From Chara braunii (lineage: Eukaryota; Streptophyta; Charophyceae; Charales; Characeae), in assembly GCA_003427395.1 (NCBI GenBank), contig BFEA01000397.1, positions 1,443,884-1,470,426 on the forward strand: a stretch of DNA of 26,543 nt, read 5' to 3'. Below the pieces are notes generated by a model. The model was not told the origin of the DNA. It made no database searches and was given only the letters and a program-made list of their open reading frames with translations. Made by a program: the position numbers and the translations under genes. Positions 25,880 to 26,543 of this stretch are shown here, one piece after another (within the stretch, counting starts at the first letter, position 1; each line of letters begins with the position of its first letter).

Positions 25880-26160
25880 GTAGTTATATCACTGCGTCTG
25901 GTAGTGAACTCACGAATTTGAGAGGTGTACAGCAGACAGTAAGTGGAGTGGAGCGATGATGGAGAGATGCGGAGTTTTCCCCAATTATGATTTTGAACAC
26001 TCATACTGCTGTCCATGAAGTGTCCACAAATTCGTACAGCGGACGGTAGTGGAGCGAGGCCCATTGGTGGGTTGAGGGGGGGGTAGGGGGAGGTGCAGTG
26101 AATGGCCATTGCTCGGTGCTAGCACGGCGTATTTCCCCAATGATCGGCAATGCCTGCCCA
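25880..26160. other. No gene recognised; GTAGTGGAGCGAGGCCC near 26047
   Basis: TAGTGGAGCGAGGCCC at 26047-26062 looks like a GGGCC-family terminus without a visible partner. CGAATTTGAGAGGTGTACAGC and CAAATTCGTACAGCGGACGG are loosely repeated. Confidence 0.4.
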
Positions 26161-26184
26161 CCCCTCCTCAACGTGATGAGGGAC

Positions 26185-26311
26185 TGTGTTACATGCTGCA
26201 CATGCACACACGGGCCATTTTGCAGGTCCGACGTCGTTCAGGCCAAAAACCTGAATTTCGGGCTTTAAGCCTGATATCCAAGGCTTACAGGCCCCGCCGA
26301 CGGTTCAGCCT
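26185..26311. repeat. Leader of hairpin array, homologous to 12.7 kb
   Basis: TGTTACATGCTGCACATGCA, CACGGGCCATTTTGCAGG follows 12690-12735 (TGTTACATGCTGAGCCTGCA, CACGGGCCCC, GGAGGCC). AGGCCAAAAACCTGAATTTC, GGCTTTAAGCC and GGCTTACAGGCC are short palindromic words leading into the array. Confidence 0.6.
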
Positions 26312-26543
26312 GACAGCCCGAGAAAGGACCTACAGGCTCCAGCCTGTTTCCCTACAGGGAAACTTCCAGGCTCTTGCCTAGAAGCTTCCTTCTGACAGCC
26401 CGAGAAAGGACCTACAGGCTCCAGCCTGTTTCCCTACAGGGAAACTTCCAGGCTCTTGCCTGGAAGCTTCCTTCTGAGAGGGCCTACAGGCCCCAGCCTA
26501 TTTCCCTACAGGGAAACTTCCAGGCTCTTGCCTGGAAGCTTCC
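26312..26543. repeat. 82-bp tandem array of triple hairpins
   Basis: Units start at 26312, 26394 and 26476 (the third is shortened near its start and runs to the window edge). In unit 2, ACAGGCT-CC-AGCCTGT (26414-26429), GTTTCCC-TACA-GGGAAAC (26428-26445) and CTTCCAGGC-TCTT-GCCTGGAAG (26445-26466) tile without gaps. Unit 1 has one mismatch in the third stem; the third unit has a decayed first hairpin. Confidence 0.9.

Noticed and set aside
25675-26109. Minus ORF containing CLLYTSQ, similar to an adapter contaminant peptide
   Set aside because: The DNA there is not adapter sequence. The frame simply crosses a MITE and anonymous DNA.
26312-26543. CRISPR array
   Set aside because: The units are contiguous tandem repeats without unique spacers, and the context is eukaryotic.

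Overview
This window looks like gene-poor, transposon-rich nuclear DNA of a eukaryote. There are no bacterial-style operons, no rRNA and no convincing full-length gene. The lineage is probably green plant or streptophyte alga: a short interstitial CCCTAAA (plant-type telomere) tract lies near 4.74 kb, and two LINE fragments end in a zinc-binding zf-RVT-type tail or its continuation, as in many plant-lineage non-LTR retrotransposons. A large-genome charophyte, fern or lycophyte would fit, but the species cannot be fixed from the sequence. The window is a draft scaffold. It has N gaps (11373-11374, 12034, 12038, 14648-14810) and two intact 38-bp Nextera mate-pair junction adapters (11805-11842, 21934-21971), so joins there are suspect.

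Layout. 0-5.0 kb: a nest of non-autonomous elements. These are a foldback GGGCC-ended element, an exact 74-bp tandem duplication, a diverged ~0.45-kb tandem repeat interrupted by two ACCACCAGTAC-ended elements (154 bp and 1.33 kb), two short A-tailed SINE-like units, two pogo-like foldback MITEs and a GGGATAATTG foldback element. 5.0-9.3 kb: the least repetitive part. It holds a possible first exon of a small secreted Cys-containing protein (minus strand, 8606 leftwards), a degenerate ~75-bp repeat just downstream of it, and a possible mini-exon with a 42-nt intron at 9.15 kb. 9.4-13.1 kb: clusters of tiny perfect hairpins, a SINE-like unit, an empty-site paralogue of one MITE insertion, a possible tRNA-derived SINE head, and the first adapter inside a mirrored (GATT)n/(AATC)n region. 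13.4-16.0 kb: microsatellites, an exact 60-bp duplication and a 163-bp gap. 16-21 kb: MITEs of four TIR families, SINE-like units and a 5'-truncated LINE tail (20417-20658). 21.9-22.3 kb: the second adapter followed by a 136-bp tandem repeat. 23.0-25.6 kb: MITEs, two SINE-like units and the best protein-coding remnant, a LINE ORF2 C-terminus on the minus strand (about 24990 to 23710), frameshifted by an exact 43-bp tandem duplication. 26.2-26.5 kb: an 82-bp tandem array in which each unit is tiled by three adjacent hairpins.

Most structure comes from five families of terminal-inverted-repeat elements. Four have recognisable target-site signatures: TA, TWA (TTA/TAA), TSA (TCA/TGA) and TTAA-or-TA. 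Three insertions are supported by paralogous repeat copies in the same window that lack the element or resume on its far side. Nothing here forms a pathway; the biology is transposon colonisation, nested insertion and small-palindrome spread.
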